A stretch of DNA of 64,000 nt. It comes from Tremella fuciformis. Taxonomy: Eukaryota > Basidiomycota > Tremellomycetes > Tremellales > Tremellaceae. The notes beneath the pieces are model-generated. The model saw only the letters and a program-made list of their open reading frames with translations, was not told the DNA's origin and searched no databases. How positions within the stretch are numbered: position 1 is the first letter of the stretch; each line of letters starts with the position of its first letter. The stretch spans positions 312,501 through 376,500 of the forward strand of contig CP136497.1 of NCBI GenBank assembly GCA_032768795.1, read 5' to 3'. The position numbers were made by a program, and so were the translations under genes. Below, one piece after another: positions 43,512-54,754 of the stretch.

Positions 43512-43900
43512 GCGGATCTGGGTCATCTGCGAAGCAGCTGTAGCGTTAGACACATATGGACAGTATGAGCATCGGGATTGATCTGTATTGCCGCGAAGCA
43601 GTGCATATCCATAGTTAGGGTGTCTATTTCGGGATCACGAGGTTACAAACCTGACGCCGAACCCTGCGCGTGCGCTTCAGACATGCTTAGAGCAGCTCCG
43701 AATGGACCAATTCAGAAGAAGTCGGAAACAACAGATATGGAGGAGAGCGATCTCGGAAGCGAAAGGTGGTTACACCCAGTAGCTAGTGAGCCCGCTCATT
43801 TAACTTCAACGTTCATATATCGGCGCGGCGAGCAAAATGCGACTCCCTCGCCGTGTTCAAATCACCCATCACTACATCTAGGCGGCAGACATCCGCGTCT
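43512..43900. other. Intergenic upstream of the monooxygenase
   Basis: 389 bases. No convincing motif or ORF; the in-frame GTG at 43853 is not taken as a start. Confidence 0.4.
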
Positions 43901-45218
43901 ATGCGAGGGGACGAGCACGTCCTCATCATCGGCGGCGGCCTCGCCGGCCCCGCGCTCGCCATCGCCCTCGCCACCAACGGTATCCGCAGCACAATCTTCG
44001 AGCTGCGCCCCGAAGTGGGCGACACGGGCGGCGGGCTCCTCCTCGCCCCGAACGCCCTGCGCGTGCTTGACCGTACCCTCGGTGTGTACCCCGAAATCAG
44101 AGAGGCGGGCTTTATGGCGCATACGATCGGGGTGTACTTTGATACGGGGGTCAAGGTGGGGGTTATTGTCCAGGGTGATGAGGCGGGAGGGTACCCCGCG
44201 CTGCGGATACAGCGGACGAAGTTGCACAAGATCCTCCTGAGGCGTTGTGAGGCCATGGGGGAGATGATAAGGATGGAATATGGGAAGCGCTTTACTGCTA
44301 TTACGGAGGAGGGTGATGGTGTGACTGTCACATTTGAGGATGGCTCCTCTGCGCGTGGTGAGGGATCTACTGGCAGAGCGTAGCGGCTAGGTGGCTGATG
44401 GGCTAGGCGCGGTGCTGGTCGGCGCAGATGGGATCCACTCCAAAGTCCGACACCACGTCCTCGGCCCCTCCGCCCCAGTGCCCACATACTCCGGGCTATG
44501 CAGCGTCTCTGGCGAGTGCGCCCGCGCCGCCCTCTCCTCCCCTCCGCCATTCGACCTGCCCGCCTTCGTCTACTCGCGGCAGGGCATGCTCCTCTGCATG
44601 CCGGGCGGGCCGGGCGGCACGCACATCACATGGGGCGCATCCAAAGATTTGCCAGAGAAGAGCGGGCGGAAGGGATGGGACGAGTACCGCGCGTCGGGCG
44701 AGGCGGGGCGCGCGGTGCAGCGCGACTACCGCGACTGCCCCATGCCTTTCGTGCGCGAGCTGCTGGGCAGCATGGACGAGACGCAGCTGAGGCTGTGGGC
44801 GCCGTACGAGATACCGGATCTGCCGACGTGGCATACGGCCCGCGTGTGTCTGATTGGGGATGCGGCGCATGCCATTCCGCCCAGCGGCGGACAGGGTTCG
44901 GCGCAGGCTTTCGAGGATGCCGCTTTTATGGCAAGGCTCTTGGCTGCCCCGAAGGATACTGAGGGGGCAGAGGAGCGGGACTATGGGGAGGTCTTTGCGT
45001 ACTTTGAAAGTGTCAGAAGGAAGCGCTTCGAGTGGGTCAGGACGATCACGCGGTCGAGCGGGCAGAGTCGCGCGGGCGTCAAGACGGCGTGGGAGTGGGC
45101 GCTGAAAAGGTGGGCGATGCGGCTGTTCTTCATGTGGAAGGGGGGTGTCCTGCGGGATACGAGGATCACGGACTATGACGTGGACAAGGAGGTGTTGTAT
45201 ACACCACAGCGGGCTTAG
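43901..45218 (+). CDS. FAD-dependent monooxygenase, aromatic hydroxylase type
   Basis: Two exons (43901-44357, 44407-45218) give 422 aa. The dinucleotide-binding motif HVLIIGGGLAGPALAIAL starts six residues after the ATG, the usual place. The DG motif reads GAVLVGADGIHSKVR and the second FAD motif VCLIGDAAHAIPPSGGQG, then AFEDAAFMARLL. This is the class A flavin monooxygenase layout used for hydroxylation of aromatic or polyketide-like compounds with NAD(P)H and oxygen. A C-terminal hydrophobic stretch (MRLFFMWKGGVL) is present. No biosynthetic partner genes lie nearby, so the substrate cannot be guessed. It is probably cytosolic. Confidence 0.9.
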
Positions 45219-45779
45219 CTATCAGCTATACATAGTTGTATAATTGCGACTAATGGACTGGTGATCGACCATTGATCGACCTGATTGATCGGATCAGTTC
45301 CTACCGGGAGTACGACGACCCTCCTTTACCGATGGACCCTCGTTCCTGAGATCATTGCATCTCATCTCATCGCTCCGGTTCGCCGGGTCAGTAGGTCAGT
45401 GGGAATGACGTCTACGGTTGTCGTGGCTTTCCCTTGAACCTTGCCCCGAGCCACGCTACAGTTCTCCCCAACCGGCTGAGCAGCCGGTCTGTTGCTGGCG
45501 CCGGCTCGACCCTTGTCCCTTGTCCCTCTGCCGTCTTCCGTCCGGCGGCGTGAACTGGACGGTGAATGCGACAAACGCGGACTGGTCGATGTCCATATTG
45601 TGGTGTTGCATCATTACTGTTGTTCTGCCCCCGGCAGAGGCAGATTTGTTCTCGCTTGTATCATTGTCCGAACTAGGCGACCCGAACGGACAAGGCGAGA
45701 CAAGACAAGCCGAGTCACCCAGTTGAGACACGACACGACGCGACGCGTGCAGAATAGTACAGTGCAGGTCGCACACGAG
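45219..45779. other. Intergenic upstream of the large disordered protein
   Basis: 561 bases without a supported gene. The downstream frame is open from 45492, but the first ATG is at 45780. Confidence 0.4.
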
Positions 45780-48056
45780 ATGCCCCTCTTCTCCCGAGGG
45801 GGAGGGAGCGGAACCGGCACGCCCGACCGGCCCGACAAGTCAGACAAGTCAGCCTCAAACGACGACCCGCCCACGCCCAGCTCATCGTCCAAATCATTCT
45901 CAGCGCGACTCCTACGCCGCCGACCATCAGCCAAGGTCGTCCCGCCGCTCGTGGACCCGGGGGACACTGAGACGTCTGCCTCGGCGTCGGCGTCCGAACC
46001 CCCCACAGCGAGCTCGGACGGGTTCTCCCTGGGGCCGCCCGTACCGCCTCTCCATCTTCGTGGCCACGATGACCACGATGTCGTGAATGGCGAGGGGGGC
46101 AGGGGAGGATGGATGGCCCGAGGACAATTTGGCAGTGTCTCGCCTAGGATAAAGCGGCCCCCGCGGCCGCACTACGCGACTAGTGCCAGTGGCAGTGGGA
46201 GTGCCAGTGGCACCGGAACGGTGGTCATTGATGCGGGTGGGCCGGCGCCGACCTGGACTACGCCCCTCAGTTTCGGCACTGGCCCCTTGGCATCTACCTC
46301 AGCTGGACCAGGAGGGAGTGGGAGCTGGCACGATGCGTGGGAGCAAGACGCGTCTTGGGCTCGAGCACGAAGGAGTGCAGACGAAGTACGAGGAGCCTCA
46401 CCTGACTCGCCGCCATTGTACCCCACGCCTCTGTCGCCGCCCCGGCGTAATACTGCACCGAGGGTCAGGCCGCCTATACCTCAACCCACCGCTCTCCCTG
46501 GACCTTCAATCACGACAGACGGCGCAGATGCTTCCACAGATCCAGATGCTGGAGAGGGAGCAGACGTCGTCGGGTCCAGGGCGTGGCTCGCGCGCAAACC
46601 ATCCACGGGCAAACTGCGGCGTGCCCGACCAGACGCATCCACCTCTACTTCGGCCATGCCATCGCCCGTCCTGCGGCGCACGCAGCCGCAGCGCTCGCCC
46701 ATAGCGTCTCGACCGCCCACCACGCCCGAGCAGTACCCCTCTCGAGGGCGAGGACTACAGCCGTCGCCTGTCCTGCTCACTGCGTCGTCCTCGTCGCAAT
46801 CGCAAGGGCGCCAGCAGAGGGGCGGAGGAGGGGACGACTGGAGCGTTGGCGGGAGTGCCAGTGTCGAGTCTTCCGACCTGGATGGAGAGGGCGAGATTGG
46901 GCTCGGGGCCTCTGCAGTAGCAGACCCAGGCGTACGGCGCCGTACGCCCAGTCCGACGCTTATGCCTTCTCGAGTGCCACAGCGAGCAGGAGGGGGAGGA
47001 GGAGGGGGGTACGAAGTGCAGGTGTCGTGTGTGGCCGCACCGGCTCAGCCTGCCCTGGAGCTAGAACCCCCTGCGACGGCGAAGGCGCTAGGTGCTGATG
47101 GTATGGGGACGGGGGAGATAACGTGGACAATCACCATTCGGCCTCGACCAGGAGCAGGAGGCGGAGGGAGAGAAGCAGCAGCGCCCTCGTCTCCGCTACA
47201 CATATCCGCCTCTCTCCCCGGATCCACGCCCGACCAGCCCGCCGGAGAAGCTGGTGCGGGGGCAGGGGCGACGCTCGCCACTGCCCCTCTGTCCGCGTCC
47301 TCTGTCAACCTCTCCCTGAGCCTTTCGCAGCCGGTCGGCAAGATGGTCTTCATCTCGTTCCCGCTGGACATGACGCCCCGGCGGACGGCCCGCCGGCCCT
47401 CCCGGTCTTCCAGACGAGCAGGGACGGCCGGATCCCCGCCCCCATCCGTCCATCCGTCGGACCGCCCAGACGGCTCGGGCTCGGGATGGCCAGAAGTGCC
47501 CGGCACAACGACGAGGGAGAAACGGTCCGGGTGGATACTTGGCTCGCCGTCCCCTTCTCCCTCTGGCGAAGTGGAGGACGACCTCCCGCTTACTCCACCG
47601 CGCATCCGCACGCCCGGCGCACCGACCCCAAGCACGCCACCGCGCATGACGACGCCGCCGCCGAATCCCATCACCCCGCGCAGGGTACTCAAGTACGGCC
47701 CGCAGAACGGGCAAGGGCCGAGCGGGTCGCCGGCACGCACGCCCCGGCGATCAAGGGAGAGCCCGCTGGTGTTTCCCTCCAGCGCGCATGGCGCTGCGAG
47801 CCGAGATGCCTCTTTGTCCCGCGCGGTGGGGAGGCGCAGCCTGGACGGCCGGCCGGGGTTCGGCGCTGCGTATGGCTCGTCTGGCGGGTCTGGGGCGTCG
47901 TCTGGGTCGGCCGGGACGGAGGATATCGGCGGGAGCAGCCTGGGAGGCGGAAGCGCGAGGCGGTCGAGGATTGTATCTGCCAGCGATCTCGATGGGGGCT
48001 TGTATGCCCCTGGGACGGTTGACGGCCTGAGCGAGGAGCTGGAGCGGGCGCTGTAG
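45780..48056 (+). CDS. Unknown large disordered protein
   Basis: One intronless frame of 758 codons from ATG 45780 to TAG 48056. It is almost entirely low complexity: Ser/Pro/Gly/Thr runs, RRRPSAK and SPRIKRPP basic-proline patches, several glycine runs, and many S/T-P sites that would suit proline-directed kinases. The only folded-looking parts are about 15-residue hydrophobic segments, one (GEITWTITIRPRP) near residue 447 and another (GKMVFISFPLDM) near residue 525; they could be two strands of a small domain. I do not recognise it. The lack of introns is unusual here, but the frame length and continuous Ser/Pro character support a gene. Confidence 0.6.
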   Translation: MPLFSRGGGSGTGTPDRPDKSDKSASNDDPPTPSSSSKSFSARLLRRRPSAKVVPPLVDPGDTETSASASASEPPTASSDGFSLGPPVPPLHLRGHDDHDVVNGEGGRGGWMARGQFGSVSPRIKRPPRPHYATSASGSGSASGTGTVVIDAGGPAPTWTTPLSFGTGPLASTSAGPGGSGSWHDAWEQDASWARARRSADEVRGASPDSPPLYPTPLSPPRRNTAPRVRPPIPQPTALPGPSITTDGADASTDPDAGEGADVVGSRAWLARKPSTGKLRRARPDASTSTSAMPSPVLRRTQPQRSPIASRPPTTPEQYPSRGRGLQPSPVLLTASSSSQSQGRQQRGGGGDDWSVGGSASVESSDLDGEGEIGLGASAVADPGVRRRTPSPTLMPSRVPQRAGGGGGGGYEVQVSCVAAPAQPALELEPPATAKALGADGMGTGEITWTITIRPRPGAGGGGREAAAPSSPLHISASLPGSTPDQPAGEAGAGAGATLATAPLSASSVNLSLSLSQPVGKMVFISFPLDMTPRRTARRPSRSSRRAGTAGSPPPSVHPSDRPDGSGSGWPEVPGTTTREKRSGWILGSPSPSPSGEVEDDLPLTPPRIRTPGAPTPSTPPRMTTPPPNPITPRRVLKYGPQNGQGPSGSPARTPRRSRESPLVFPSSAHGAASRDASLSRAVGRRSLDGRPGFGAAYGSSGGSGASSGSAGTEDIGGSSLGGGSARRSRIVSASDLDGGLYAPGTVDGLSEELERAL

Positions 48057-48122
48057 CGCGGCGGGTCAGTACTTAGCCGCCTCTCACTGCAGATTATGCA
48101 CCGTCCTGCACTCGCCCAAGAT

Positions 48123-49979
48123 CTATGCTCTATGCTTCTGACTGAACGAGACGACGGCGTACTTGCCGCTCACGCGCCAGTCTTTGTCTGCTGCTTCTGC
48201 CTTCTCGGCAACTCCTTCGCCCAAGCCACATCTGACCATTAGCAAATCCCTCAGAGTCAGAGTCGAGCCCACATTGTATCAGCCTTGTTCGTGCGCAATG
48301 ACAACAACGTGATCTTGCCAGATAGCGGCCCGAGTGCCTCGTCGAATGGCGTAGTGGTGGGCCATGCTGCGTCGCCAATCAACCTGTAATCAGCCCTTGC
48401 CGCACGTTTGATCTGTCAAGAGCCGTACTTCCGGTAGTTCAAGTCGCCCTTGAAGATGACTAGGTCACTCTTCGACAGTTCCCGCACCAGCTCCGGTGCC
48501 ACGGCAGGCATATCTTGGTAGGCGTACTGGGTGGTCCAGAAACCGCCGATGCTGCCGGTATCAGCGCCGAGGGGCGTGCCCAGTGGCACAGAAAGTCGGA
48601 AGGCGCCCGATTCTAGATGCGATTTCCATCGGTTTGCCAGAGTCGACAGCGACTTGAGGTCGGAATCTGAAGGAGGGGTAGAAGCAGAAGCGAAGAATGA
48701 TGCATCGAGGAGAGAATCGATGGCCCATCTGCACTGCATTAGCTAGGTTCACGGGTAAGGGGCGGCTCACGTGAAGTCGTATGGCACAACATCAGAGACG
48801 AACCAAGGTATGCTCTTGGCGCTGAGCGTCAGCTTCGTCCAGCGCGAGACATTCTGCCAGCTGACTGAAAGACCACCTCCTTGACGAAGGGAGTAGAGGA
48901 GATGATAAAGTCGGCCAGGATCAAGTCGGTATATAGCTCAAAGCCAGCTGCCGATCAGTCTAACCCGGGTGAAGGCTCCAACGCATACCATTATCCAAGA
49001 CAAAGTCCACGCGTCCATCTTTGATCGTCTTCAGGTACTCCCACACCTTTGGCAGATCGTTCCGCAGGATCTTCTTCGCCTGCTCTGCCTGTGCCTGCGC
49101 GCCGACAGCCTGAAGCTTTTGCAAGTCTTCGTATTTCAGGTCAACAAGGAGGGAGAGGTCAGTTGCATTGCCCCACAGGTCCGACTGTATCATCTCTCTA
49201 GTATGATTAGCAAGAGTTACGCGGGCGAGACTCACAGGAAGGCGATCTCGAGCGGAGAGCCGGGAGTCTCATACGCATGGTGCAGGTCTTCGCTTGCAAC
49301 CATGGCATTCAGGGCCTGTGCCAAGTCTGATATGTCAGCTTGGATCGAGAGGAGGCAGCTGCGGCTCACGGATAATCGCCGCCGAGCTGCTCTTGTAAGT
49401 CTCGGCCTTTTGCCCAAAGAAGGGGTCAAAGTCTTTCCAGCGGGCGGTCAAGCTGAAGATGGTCCGTAGCCGGCGGTAGAGGTAACATTCTGCAAAGAGC
49501 CAGTTGGCATGTGTCCATTTTCTGTCGGTCTCGGACCAAGTGGCGAGCTCGTCGTTGTAGCATTGACGATTCGGCTCGGAGTCGTCAGGGAGGTCACTAC
49601 TGTCGGCGTGCGCTCGAAAGAGCTAATCAATCTTGGGACTCACGTCAGGATCCCGCCATGGCCCATATCATATATGATCGCCGACAATGTCCGCACGATC
49701 CCCTTGCCCTCCTCGAGCTTCTCCCTCCCTTCTGGCGTGTGGTCCGAGTGCAACGTGTGCAGCTCGTTGGACACGGTGGAGATGATGGTGGTGAGGATGG
49801 ACGGCCATCGCTTGGTCAGCGTGGTATAGCTACTGTGTGAGCTGATTATATGCCCTCGACGCGGCAGCTCACGCAAAGCTGCTCGTCAGCTATACGTCGA
49901 TGGCTATTGCGAAGCCGACCGACCTGTCCTTGTCCTGTGGCGAGTACCGGTGGTAAGGCATTTTGTGTAGTTGTGACAT
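48123..49979 (-). CDS. DUF89/ARMT1-family damage-control phosphatase
   Basis: About ten exons from ATG 49979 (or 49961) to TAG 48123. Members are metal-dependent phosphatases that remove damaged sugar phosphates; the human homologue ARMT1 was reported to act also as a protein carboxyl methyltransferase. Family landmarks are spread over the exons: [19 protein letters not shown] at the front, [43 protein letters not shown] (the conserved DN and E/D metal-binding region), [33 protein letters not shown] and SLRTNKADT near the end. The front motif needs a 6-nt exon (49878-49873) coding Phe-Ala between two normal introns. The KGDLNYRK join uses donor GTACGG. Confidence 0.88.
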
Positions 49980-50152
49980 TGCGAATACGATGCCGCTCCA
50001 ACGCTGCTATCGAGGGTACCTGGCTCAGCGTCACTGCCTAGACCCGAGTCTGCAAGCCGTATACGATCAGCAGACTCGAGAAAATGGACGAAGCAAGAGC
50101 TGAGGTCCCAGACAGACACGCAGAGTGGGGCAAAGTGGGGGAAGGGGATGCA

Positions 50153-50160
50153 TCACGTGA
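50153..50160. promoter_or_regulatory. Palindromic E-box TCACGTGA
   Basis: Perfect eight-base palindrome with CACGTG core, 174 bases upstream of the DUF89 ATG. It is a target form for Cbf1/USF-type basic helix-loop-helix factors. Function is inference. Confidence 0.45.
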
Positions 50161-50359
50161 CTGAAGGGTTTTCTTATAACGAGGTCGCTTTATGTGTTGG
50201 CAGCGGTATGCAATCGAGTGGCTGTCCCAAGTATGGTCTCCCTCCAGTGCAGCAAGCTGGTCTACTCATGCATGCATGCATAGGGCCTGTCGCCATGACA
50301 ACGCTATCCCACCAGAGCCGTCTCCAAGCAACACAGGCCAAGTATCGGCGATTCGGCGA

Positions 50360-50365
50360 TATAAA
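50360..50365 (+). promoter_or_regulatory. TATA box candidate of the HMG-box gene
   Basis: TATAAA followed by CCCGC, about 745 bases before the ATG. The distance makes sense only with a long or spliced leader. Confidence 0.4.
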
Positions 50366-51108
50366 CCCGCAGAGAAGGTGAGACGCGATTGTGGCGGCTC
50401 CCTTGACCAGGCAAACAATGGCCCGCCCCAGCCAACACATAGTGCCAGCCCAGCCAGCCCCACCTATTCAAGCCCATTCACACCGTACACCGTACAACCA
50501 ACCACCCACCCAGTACAACCACCCAGCCAACTACCGCATAAGGACAAGTAGAGGTAGGTCTCACTTCACCCGTCTCACTACACTCCCACCATGCACACCG
50601 CCCATCACCGCACCCTCCCGCGCCTCGTCTGGCCCCTGTTGCTCGACGTCGTGCATATCCCTCTCGAGGTAGACTGTCGGCGGGGGCTGAAATGACGCCG
50701 CCGGTCGACGCGGCTGATTTTTGCCCCGCTCACCTCGTACCGTCCATGAAGGGTGGGGCGCATGCCTTGCTTCATGCATGGGCGTCGTCGGGGGGTGTTG
50801 GGGGTTGATGAGAGGTGATGGGGGCGCTCGTCAGCCCCCGACTTGCCCCACCTCGGCTGGTGCTCTTGGTCCGCGGCACTCGTTGTGGTGCCCGGTGGCA
50901 ACACCGGTGGCTAGTCACCCTCCGCGCCCGCACCCATCACCCCTCCCGTCCATCCCTCATCCTCATTCCTTCATCCTCGACCCTCGGCCCTCGCTGCATG
51001 TGCCCATCATCCTCGACGCGTCGAAGGCCCCACTCTGTCACCTCTCATGCCTTCCCCCGTCCACTCCGACCCTTCAACCCCCAACGACACCCCGCTCACT
51101 GCATGCAG

Positions 51109-51663
51109 ATGCCCAAGGTCGCCACCAAAGACACCAAGACCAAAGCCCCGGCCAAGCGCGCCAAGAAGGACCCCAACGCCCCCAAGCGGTGAGCACTCAT
51201 GTACCCGACGTGTGCGCCCAGCTGATACGGCGATACCTCTATCCACTCTCATCGCCTCGCTCGCTTCTCTGCCCCTTCTCGCCGCCATGACAGTGCCCTC
51301 TCCGCGTACATGTTCTTCGTGCAGGACCACCGCGCCCGCGTCATCGCCGACAATCCCGACGTGTCGTTTGGCGAGGTCGGCAAGCTCCTCGGCGCCAAGT
51401 GGAAGGAGTTGACCCCAGCCGAGAAGAAGGTGGGTCGAGAAGCACACAATTACCAGTGCTGACGCCAGCCCTACGAGGACGCCGCCGAGAAGGACAAGCT
51501 CCGCGCCGCAAAGGACAAGGAGGCCTATGCGCCCATCAAGAAGGGCAGCAAGCCCAGCTCGTCGAAAAAGTCCAAGCCGGCTGTGTTAGTCACTTCGACA
51601 GGTAGAGGCATGGTGCTGATGATCAGTGAAGAGGAGGAGGATGACGAGGAGGAGAGCGACTAG
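51109..51663 (+). CDS. NHP6: NHP6-type HMG-box chromatin protein
   Basis: Four exons (51109-51188, 51294-51429, 51469-51584, 51627-51663) give 122 aa. The protein binds and bends DNA without strong sequence preference and helps the FACT complex loosen nucleosomes. A basic tail ([16 protein letters not shown]) leads into one HMG box at about residues 22-95, with [37 protein letters not shown] and [21 protein letters not shown]. After it come a Lys/Ser linker and an acidic tail ([11 protein letters not shown]) that yeast Nhp6 lacks but HMGB proteins have. An ATG at 51103, two codons earlier in frame, is an alternative start, but it would lie inside the acceptor of a possible leader intron. Confidence 0.93.
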
Positions 51664-52157
51664 ATGTGATGGCCTGGATGGCCCTCACTCCTATCTTCTC
51701 TTTCGCTCGGATCTGCCTGTTCTCCCACCTTCGTATTTGGCACCGCGCTCTCTGATACCCCTTCGATTCCCCCTCTGCTGCGGTGCCGAGTTCACCCCCT
51801 TTTCCTCACTCTGATCTGTTTTCGTATGGCCGGCTGGGTGTTTACGTATGGCGTAGGGACGTATGGGCTGTGCAGTACTTGCCGTGCGCTCTTCGTGCGG
51901 TTGATCTATGTATGGTGGTGCAGCGATAAGTACTGTAGTCTGCAGTGCCACATGGAGAGGGGTGTGTGTGTGTGTGTGCCTGACGTCAGTAGTCCCAAAT
52001 CTCGACAATTTGTTGCTGTCTCTGATCTCTGATCTCTGCATTCCTTGACTGCACTACTTGGAAAGTTGCAGCTGGCTAGGTTGGACTGCCGCCTCTCTGA
52101 GCTGGTGGTAGGGATCGATTGATACCCTGATACCCCTGCCCTCTCGGCATCGACGAC
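51664..52157. promoter_or_regulatory. Intergenic upstream of the CDP-alcohol phosphotransferase
   Basis: 494 bases. It holds a (GT)8 run at 51962-51978 and a perfect CRE at 51981-51988, 170 bases before the next ATG. Confidence 0.45.
51981..51988. promoter_or_regulatory. Perfect CRE/ATF palindrome TGACGTCA
   Basis: Exact TGACGTCA 170 bases upstream of the phosphotransferase ATG, directly after a GT repeat. Confidence 0.45.
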
Positions 52158-53700
52158 ATGCGCATCACCAAGGAGCAGTTTGCCGGCGTGGACCAGTACA
52201 AGTATTCCGGGGTGGACAAGTCGGTCGTCTCGAAACATGTCCTGGGGCCGTTCTGGACATGGTTGGTCACGCTCTTTCCTATGAAGGTGGCGCCGAACAC
52301 GGTGAGTAGCGGAGCGACCCAAAGGGGAGCTCCCCATCTACCCTCACTACCCCTTCTCCCTTCTCATCATCTCATGGACCCGAGCCCTACAGCCCTCTGA
52401 CGAGGGCTGACTGCAGATCACCTTCCTCGGGCTCTGCTTCGTGTTCATCAACGTCGGCACGCTCCTCCTCCTCGACCCGACCTACACGGGCGCCCCTCTC
52501 CCCGCTTGGGTCTACCTCAGCTGGGCGTTCGGGCTCTTCGCATACCAATCCATGGACGCCATCGACGGCAAGCAGGCGCGGCGCACCGGCATGTCGTCCG
52601 CCCTTGGCGAGATGTTCGACCACGGCTGCGACGCCATCAACACGACGCTCGAGGTCGTCCTGTGCGCGCACGCCCTCGGGCTCGGGCGCAGCTGGTGGAC
52701 CGTCGCATCGCAGGCCGCGAGCCTGTGCAACTTTTACGCGTCGACATGGGAAGAGTACCATACCGGCACGCTGTACCTCTCTGCCTTCTCCGGCCCCGTA
52801 GAGGGCATCCTCATGATCTGCGCCATCTACCTCATTACGGCCGTGCACCCCCTCGGACCGGCCTTCTGGGCCCAGCCGGTCGTGTCCTTCGTTCCGGGCA
52901 ACAAGGGCGTCGAGCTCGCGCAGTATCTGGACGGGGTGCTGGGGCTCAAGGGGGATATGCGGCTGGAGGGCGTGGGCGTCAATGTGGCGTTTATGATTGT
53001 GGGCGCGACGGGCACCATGGGCAACATTGTCAACTCGTAAGTCCTCCTCTACGTCTGTCTCGCCGAGAAGCTGCTGAATGCAGCTACCACAACGTCCTCC
53101 AGGCCCGACGTAAAGCTGGCAAATCTCTCCTCTCCCCCTTACTGGGCTACCTGCCGTTCTTCACCCACACGGTCATCCTCGTCCTCTGGCTGCAGGCCGA
53201 GCTGCGCGGCGGCGTGGAGATCGTTCACGACGCGAGGCTCCTTCCGTTCCTCGGCTACTGGGGCATGAGCTTCTCGTACCAGGTGTCGCAGCTGATCCTG
53301 GCGCACGTCACAAAGTCGCCGTTCCCTTATTGGAACGGCATGATGGTGTATTCCCTCTTTGGCGCGGTGGACGCCAATGCGAGGTATCTCTTTGGTCGGT
53401 GAGTCGACTCGCTTCCCTACCATGGCTCGCTTCGCTCACTCTGCAGAGAACCCTTGGCGCAGTCCAACCCCGTCGCTGCCAATGTCTTCATCTGCATGTC
53501 TTTCCTCGTGGCCCTGTTCAACTATGTGCGCTTTGCCCGCGAGATCATCTGGCAGATGTGCGTTTTTTTACGGTGGGGAGGTGGCAGTGCTGACGGGTAG
53601 CTGCGAGTACACTGGCATCGCGTGCTTCACGGTCAGGCGGCGCGATGCCGAGGGCCACTGGGTCGAGAGCGAGCAGGTCCAGGCGGCCAAGAGTCAATGA
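52158..53700 (+). CDS. EPT1: Ethanolamine/choline phosphotransferase (CDP-alcohol phosphotransferase)
   Basis: Five exons (52158-52301, 52417-53036, 53084-53398, 53447-53557, 53601-53700) give 429 aa. The enzyme makes phosphatidylethanolamine or phosphatidylcholine from CDP-ethanolamine/choline and diacylglycerol in the ER or Golgi membrane, the last Kennedy-pathway step. The complete catalytic motif DG-x2-AR-x8-G-x3-D-x3-D is visible at about residues 94-116 (DGKQARRTGMSSALGEMFDH then GCD). About eight to ten membrane segments follow. The N-terminus LDQYKYSGVDKS-like block (VDQYKYSGVDKSVVSKHVL) matches Ept1/Cpt1. EPT1 versus CPT1 cannot be decided by eye. Confidence 0.92.
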
Positions 53701-54754
53701 CCCTCCCTTCCCGGGAGGAATGGACCACGTGTCGATCGGATCTTGGGAAGTAACATCTCGCCCGCCCCGGCCATACATATCATGATGACGCCTTGATGAT
53801 ACAGATGAAGATACACAGATATGCAGACACATACAAGATTCCTGATGTTGAGTCGGTGTTCGGTTCGGGCGTCGCGGCGTGATGGCGATACGTAGCATGT
53901 GCACTACGGCTCGGCGTCGGCAGCGGCAGCGGCTTGGCTGATGAGTGATGAGGGGTTTCCGACGCGGTATACGGTGGTCGGGATTGGCTCTCTGCTGTGG
54001 AGAGTGCGTGCTCCTCCTTCACTCAGCAGCACTGCCTCTGTTGTCTGTGACTGCCGGTGTATGAGCCTCTCATGACCCCAGAAGTGCTCCCACGACCAAA
54101 GATTGACGTCAAGCCGGCATAGTGTGATAGTGTGGTGGTGGAATGGCACTAGGAGAAGAGGAAATTCTCCTAGAGCTTTGAGGGTGGTCAGGTCGATGGT
54201 CGCGCGCGCCAGGCTCATCGACCCTTACTCTTCATCCCCGTCTATCTCTCTCTCTTCTTCTGCATCTCATCTCTTGACAGCAGCACAGATACCAAGCATA
54301 GATATAGACACTCGAGCATAGTATAATACAACCCCCACCTCCAGCCTTCCAGCCTCACTCAGCAAGTGGCCAGCAGGGGGTCGTCCGACGCGCCGAAACG
54401 AACAAAAAGGATCGTCCGACGAAAAAAGCCTTTCTGGTGGTACGACCCCTCTCTCTCGTCTCTCTCTGGCCTTGCCGTTCGTCGAATCGCTTCACTGCGC
54501 ATCGCATTGCGCGCTGCTGGAATCCCCGACTCTGGGGCACGGCGGCTCCGATTGGGCTCCGCTGGTCTCCTCCAGCCAGCGAGCCAGCCTGGCCATCCAA
54601 CACCTCCTCGGCTCGCCACCTCGCTGCGCATTCCTCTTCGCGATCTCGCCTCTATTTCCACATCGACTCCTCATCTCTTGCACAACAGTAGTTTCGCCAC
54701 TCGCCATCGGCTGCTGAGCACAGGTCGACGAAGGAGAGACGCCGCCTCGCGACG
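53701..54754. promoter_or_regulatory. Intergenic region upstream of HMG-CoA reductase
   Basis: 1.05 kb without a supported gene; the plus-strand frame starting near 54366 is the leader read in other frames. A perfect CRE lies at 54104-54111 and a CACGTG at 53726-53731. CT-rich leader sequence precedes the ATG. Confidence 0.45.
54104..54111. promoter_or_regulatory. Perfect CRE/ATF palindrome TGACGTCA
   Basis: Third exact TGACGTCA in an intergenic region of this window, 644 bases upstream of the HMG-CoA reductase ATG. Confidence 0.4.

Larger units (their letters stand above)
49980..51108. promoter_or_regulatory. Divergent region between the DUF89 gene and the HMG-box gene
   Basis: 1.1 kb without an ORF of domain character. 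It holds TCACGTGA (50153-50160), a TATAAA (50360-50365) and a CCA-rich unstructured stretch (about 50440-50530). A donor GTAGGT near 50553 and an acceptor GCATGCAG directly before the ATG at 51109 would allow a leader intron of about 555 bases. Confidence 0.45.

Noticed and set aside
53726..53731. CACGTG as a sterol-regulatory element for HMG-CoA reductase
   Set aside because: A lone six-base E-box a full kilobase from the ATG and close to the end of the previous gene is not enough to claim SREBP control.
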